A stretch of DNA of 45,741 nucleotides from an uncultured Flavobacteriales bacterium. Its GTDB lineage: Bacteria > Bacteroidota > Bacteroidia > Flavobacteriales > BACL11. Both the position numbers and the translations under genes were made by a program. The stretch is taken from contig CAJQHO010000005.1 of NCBI GenBank assembly GCA_905478185.1, forward strand, positions 1 to 45,741. The letters are read 5' to 3'. Below, in pieces: positions 42,284 to 45,741 of this stretch (position 1 is its first letter; every line of letters starts with the position of its first letter). Under the pieces are notes generated by a model, which saw only the letters and a list, made by a program, of their open reading frames with translations, was not told the DNA's origin and made no database searches.

Positions 42284-42418
42284 AAAAAAGTCGGGGTAGC
42301 AGAATTACAACCTCTACCCTTTTCACTAGATTACAGTAAGCTTCAAAACTAAAATTTGCACCGCTTTTTGCACCCCTAACCAATCTACTAAAACAAACTT
42401 AAGAAATTTATTCGATTA
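42284..42418 (+). repeat. Dispersed att-like repeat, copy 2 (left arm + core + right arm)
   Basis: aaaaaagtcggggtagcagaattacaacctctacccttttcactagattacagtaagcttcaaaactaaaatttgcaccgctttttgcacccctaaccaatctactaaaacaaacttaagaaatttattcgatta. Confidence 0.9.
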
Positions 42419-42534
42419 TCTTAGTAATCATATATTTTTTAAAATATTTTAAAATGATTATTATAATATTCTCACTAATATTGCACAATATTTAAATAAA
42501 GATAAATAATTCTAAAATTAAAAAATATTTAAAA

Positions 42535-43038
42535 ATGTCAATGTTAGAAAATAAATTTGAAAAAGCGCTTTGGAGTACTAGATTTGTTGTGTTGATAGCA
42601 GTGATATTATCTATAATTTCATCAATTACATTATTTCTATTGGGGGGTTGGGATATTATACAAGCAACCATTTTTAACAACCCATTGTTTAATCAAAATA
42701 TCAATACAAACAATGACTTGTTGTTTAAAATTATTTCATCAATTGATTTATTTTTAATAGGTATAGTTTTATTAATTTTTGGATTTGGAGTTTATGAGTT
42801 GTTTATTAGTGAGATTGATTTTGCTAAGGGTAAATTTGCAGACTCAACATTAAAAATTAATAGTCTAGATCAACTAAAAAATAAAATAATCAAAGTAATA
42901 ATTATTGTGTTAATCGTTAAATTCTTTGAAAAAGTTTTAAAATTATCTCACAATTTCACAACTCCCCATGACCTTCTTTTATTTAGCCTTTCAATTTTAT
43001 CTATTTGCATCGGATATTATTTAATTAATAGAAAATAA
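42535..43038 (+). CDS. YqhA/UPF0114 family membrane protein
   Basis: NKFEKALWSTRFVVLIAVILSIISSITLFLLG..., IGIVLLIFGFGVYELFISEID; TM pattern typical of UPF0114. Confidence 0.8.
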   Translation: MSMLENKFEKALWSTRFVVLIAVILSIISSITLFLLGGWDIIQATIFNNPLFNQNINTNNDLLFKIISSIDLFLIGIVLLIFGFGVYELFISEIDFAKGKFADSTLKINSLDQLKNKIIKVIIIVLIVKFFEKVLKLSHNFTTPHDLLLFSLSILSICIGYYLINRK

Positions 43039-43043
43039 CTAAT

Positions 43044-43168
43044 GTAGCAGGATTACAAAAAACACTTATTTCACTAGATTATAGCAAGCTTTTAAACTAA
43101 AATTTGCATCACTTTTTGCACCGGTAACCAATCTACTAAAACAAACTTAAGAAATTAGCCCGATTATA
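43044..43168 (+). repeat. Dispersed att-like repeat, copy 3 (core + right arm)
   Basis: gtagcaggattacaaaaaacacttatttcactagattatagcaagcttttaaactaaaatttgcatcactttttgcaccggtaaccaatctactaaaacaaacttaagaaattagcccgatta. Confidence 0.9.
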
Positions 43169-43213
43169 TACTTTGATAATTGTTTTTTAAAATAAATTTG
43201 TAAAAAAATAAAA

Positions 43214-43918
43214 ATGTCAAATACTAAATGGATAGGGGCAGCTGCAGGATGGCTTTTTGCAGGCCCAATTGGAGGAATAATAGGATATTATTTAGGAAAA
43301 AATTTGTTTGACAAAAAAGTTGATAATCAAAAAGCATTCGAAATATCTTTACTTATACTCTCTTCCATGGTAATAAAATCAGATGGTAAAGTATTAAAGT
43401 CAGAGCTAAATTATGTAAAAAAATTCTTTACTAATACATTTGGCGCACAAAAATCTAATGAATACTTTAAAATTTTCAACAATTTAAACAAACAGGATTT
43501 AAACTCTAAGTTAAGACAAGTGTGTATACAGATCAACACTCATATCAATCACTCTTCACGATTAGAAATAATCCATTTTTTATTTGGAGTTGCTGCTTCT
43601 GATAATGAAATTCATTTAAAAGAAATTGAAACAATCAAAAGAATTTCAAACTATTTGAATATTAATTCTTATGATTTTGAATCTATAAAGTCCATGTTAT
43701 TAGTAAAGAAATCTGCCAATTCTGAAAAATGGTATAAAATTTTAGGAGTCAATAAAAATGCAACAGATTCTGAAGTAAAGAAGGCCTACAGAAAGATGGC
43801 TCTAAAATACCACCCAGATAAATTGACTGGAGTTAGTGAGGATATTAAAAAACTTGCCTCTCAAAAATTTCTAGCGGTAAAAGAAGCTTATGAACAGATA
43901 AATAAAGAAAGAAGTTAG
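43214..43918 (+). CDS. DjlA-like co-chaperone: TerB-like domain + C-terminal DnaJ domain
   Basis: GWLFAGPIGGIIGYYLGKNLF; TerB-like LLILSSMVIKSDGKVLKSELNYVKKFF; J domain WYKILGVNKNATDSEVKKAYRKMALKYHPDKL (HPD). Confidence 0.85.
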   Translation: MSNTKWIGAAAGWLFAGPIGGIIGYYLGKNLFDKKVDNQKAFEISLLILSSMVIKSDGKVLKSELNYVKKFFTNTFGAQKSNEYFKIFNNLNKQDLNSKLRQVCIQINTHINHSSRLEIIHFLFGVAASDNEIHLKEIETIKRISNYLNINSYDFESIKSMLLVKKSANSEKWYKILGVNKNATDSEVKKAYRKMALKYHPDKLTGVSEDIKKLASQKFLAVKEAYEQINKERS

Positions 43919-43938
43919 AGATAACTTTCTCTCTTTAT
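43901..43938 (+). terminator. Imperfect long hairpin at the 3' end of the DjlA-like gene, terminator-like
   Basis: AATAAAGA-a-AGAAGTTA gaga TAACTtTCT-c-TCTTTATT: 8 + 3 + 5 bp with one mismatch and one bulge; spans the stop codon. Confidence 0.5.
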
Positions 43939-43943
43939 TTATA

Positions 43944-43992
43944 GAAAAAAGTCGGGGTAGCAAGATTACAACCCTTTTCACTAGATTACAGC
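43944..43992 (+). repeat. Dispersed att-like repeat, copy 4 (left arm + core, no right arm, 6-nt internal deletion)
   Basis: aaaaaaagtcggggtagcaagattacaacccttttcactagattacag, then diverges (ctgagaaaatac). Confidence 0.85.
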
Positions 43993-44037
43993 TGAGAAAA
44001 TACTAGCACTGAGAGAAACAAAAAAAAATTATTTGAC

Positions 44038-44943
44038 TTAAAAATAAAACGTCAAGAAAATTGATGAATTAAAATTATCTAATTGTGAAGAAAAAGAAGT
44101 TGAACCTGCTGATTGTGGTTTTTCTTCATAAATGACTTCATTAGAAGAAGCACTAAAATATTCTGTATAAATTGACGTCTCTTTTATCCTCTGATATGCA
44201 TAATACCAGCCGAATTCTGTTCCGAGAGCAATTTGTGGCGAAACAAATACCTCAACACCAATAAAAGGCCTAAGACCTAGTGTAAAACTATTTCCCCCTC
44301 TAGTTTCTAAAATTCTATCAGATAAATTTAATATAGTGTTAGTCGACCAATCAAAAGTAGTCGGATTTTGATTTGTAATTGTCAAATTATTACCATATGA
44401 ATAAATATCATTTACCATTTTAATAGATTGATATCTTAGTCCTGCACCATAAAAGCCTTGAATCCTACCTCTCCCCTTTCGTTTCTCAAATCCTATCCCT
44501 AAGCTTAATCCATTGTAAGAAGTTTGTCTTGAATCAATAAGAAATATATCTGCATCATTTGAAGCATTATCTAAAATATACTGATTATCAGTTCCTGTAA
44601 AATTGGAATAACCAAAAGAGAATCTATATGCAAGCGTGTTAGTCTTCATATATTTTAAAAGTACTATAGGAAATCCATTTAAATTATACAACTTATTCTG
44701 ATTTGCATACAAATTATCAGTCGTATTATTAAAAGAATTACCTACCCAGTTTAATAAAGGTATTGCATTAACACCTAGTCCTATTTCACCCTCTAAAGGT
44801 AAAATAGGCTTTCCATTCTTATTCTTAACTGACTCAACTTGAGCGAAAGAAGAAACAGTAATAACAACAAAAATTAATATTAGTATCCTTTTCATAATCT
44901 TAATTTGTATAAGTGAAGTTTTTAACAATTGACCCACCTTCAA
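44038..44943 (-). CDS. Predicted outer-membrane beta-barrel protein (true start probably MKRILILIF)
   Basis: Signal peptide MKRILILIFVVITVSSFAQ; glycine/aromatic beta-strand pattern; C-terminal SSIFLTFYF. Confidence 0.65.
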   Translation of the reverse strand: MKVGQLLKTSLIQIKIMKRILILIFVVITVSSFAQVESVKNKNGKPILPLEGEIGLGVNAIPLLNWVGNSFNNTTDNLYANQNKLYNLNGFPIVLLKYMKTNTLAYRFSFGYSNFTGTDNQYILDNASNDADIFLIDSRQTSYNGLSLGIGFEKRKGRGRIQGFYGAGLRYQSIKMVNDIYSYGNNLTITNQNPTTFDWSTNTILNLSDRILETRGGNSFTLGLRPFIGVEVFVSPQIALGTEFGWYYAYQRIKETSIYTEYFSASSNEVIYEEKPQSAGSTSFSSQLDNFNSSIFLTFYF

Positions 44944-45430
44944 CTATATTTGAAATATTAACTGTACCTAAATTATAATTAGTTGAATTATCATAATATA
45001 CAGTAGAGGAAACCCACACTGAATCATTCCATATATCAGAAGTTACACATGATGTTTGATTATAATTATAGGAATCAAAATAAAGTTCAGCATTATAAGG
45101 AGTAGAGATAGCTGGTAAATCAATAGTATATTTTCCATTATTTATCTGTGTAGTATATGATAAATCTTCATATTCAAAACTATTAGATGGATTTCTTTCT
45201 AAATCTCTAGAGTTAATTACAAATGTAATATTAATACCATCTACATTATCAAAAGTAGTATTAAAATTTCCAGCTGATGAAGTATCATTGCAAGTATTGT
45301 AATTGGCTTGAATATCTCCTGAAACCACACAAATCCCAGGCTCTTTTACTGTTGTTGTATCCAACTCGTCTTTCTTACAACTAAAAAGTAAAATAGAGAA
45401 GATTGAAATAAAAATAAATTTTTTTTTCAT
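44900..45430 (-). CDS. Hypothetical lipoprotein
   Basis: MKKKFIFISIFSILLFSCKKDELD lipobox; overlaps the downstream OMP ORF. Confidence 0.6.
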   Translation of the reverse strand: MKKKFIFISIFSILLFSCKKDELDTTTVKEPGICVVSGDIQANYNTCNDTSSAGNFNTTFDNVDGINITFVINSRDLERNPSNSFEYEDLSYTTQINNGKYTIDLPAISTPYNAELYFDSYNYNQTSCVTSDIWNDSVWVSSTVYYDNSTNYNLGTVNISNIVEGGSIVKNFTYTN

Positions 45431-45590
45431 TTTTTTGATGTATTTAAATTTACCTACTCTAATTGGTTTTCGGCTACCCCATTTAAAACATCACAATAAT
45501 ACAATTTTTTGTAAAGAAGTTGTCTTTAAATATATATTTTAAAAATAACTTCTAAATCTTATGTTCTTGGGCTTGGTAATCAGTGTGGTA

Positions 45591-45616
45591 CCCCGAAAAT
45601 CGTTGATTTTCAGGGG
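45591..45616. other. Perfectly paired hairpin apart from one bulge, upstream of repeat copy 5
   Basis: CCCCGAAAATC gtt GATTTTC-a-GGGG: 11 bp with a single bulged A; no adjacent T-run. Confidence 0.6.
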
Positions 45617-45628
45617 AAAAATTGTTGT

Positions 45629-45741
45629 ATTAGCAGGATTACAACCTCTACCCTTTTCACTAGATTACAGTAAGCCTTTAAACTAAAATTTGCACCACTT
45701 TTTGCACCGCTAATCAATCTACTAAATCAAACTTAAAAAAT
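45629..45741 (+). repeat. Dispersed att-like repeat, copy 5 (core + right arm), reaching the window edge
   Basis: attagcaggattacaacctctacccttttcactagattacagtaagcctttaaactaaaatttgcaccactttttgcaccgctaatcaatctactaaatcaaacttaaaaaat. Confidence 0.9.

Noticed and set aside
42284-42418. Intact functional tRNA gene
   Set aside because: T-arm and acceptor pairing are broken and no convincing 5' half is contiguous; only a degraded resemblance remains.
45473-45480. Inverted partial copy of the repeat left arm (GCTACCCC)
   Set aside because: Only 8 nt match; too short to distinguish from chance.
37636-45741. Classical integron with attC sites
   Set aside because: The repeat is not an overall palindrome and I see no clear RYYYAAC/GTTRRRY core pair or IntI in the window; all that matches is the gene-plus-site layout.
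42284-45741. Repeats as insertion-sequence termini or simple terminators
   Set aside because: No transposase in the window, all copies in the same orientation, and copy 2 sits between divergent gene starts, where a terminator is not expected.

Overview
AT-rich Bacteroidota window (probably Flavobacteriales), judged from T9SS C-terminal tails and TAnnTTTG-type promoters. About 1-13 kb is a minus-strand capsule/exopolysaccharide operon: Wzy/WaaL-like polymerase running off the left edge and absent from the ORF track, Wzx flippase, three sulfotransferases, glycosyltransferases, a NeuA-HAD fusion, a short NeuB, Wzc with a (GY)n tail, and Wza. About 13-23.5 kb is housekeeping: fused E1 alpha/beta dehydrogenase, a 37-aa Cys-rich membrane protein missed by the track, LTA-synthase-like sulfatase, lipid kinase, SUI1, aminotransferase, DUF1573, ValS and a DUF481-like protein. 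About 23.5-34.2 kb is a block of secreted T9SS-type proteins (cupredoxin/LTD, CotH, LamG-LRR, LRR, BNR), followed by icmF. The most unusual signal lies from icmF's 3' end to the right edge. Five same-orientation copies of a dispersed repeat of about 50-135 bp (about 37.64, 42.28, 43.04, 43.94 and 45.63 kb) separate blocks of one or two unrelated genes. All copies share a core (TAGCAGGATTACA...TTTCACTAGATTACA). Left-arm (AAAAAAGTCGGGG) and right-arm (TTTGCACC-n4-TTTGCACC...) sequences are present in different combinations, as expected of att-like recombination products. The core resembles a decayed antisense tRNA 3' half. I interpret this, as inference, as a gene-cassette or islet array built by site-specific recombination, with no recombinase visible in the window. 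One gene in the array (phosphodiesterase-LamG) carries an in-frame TAA just after its signal peptide.
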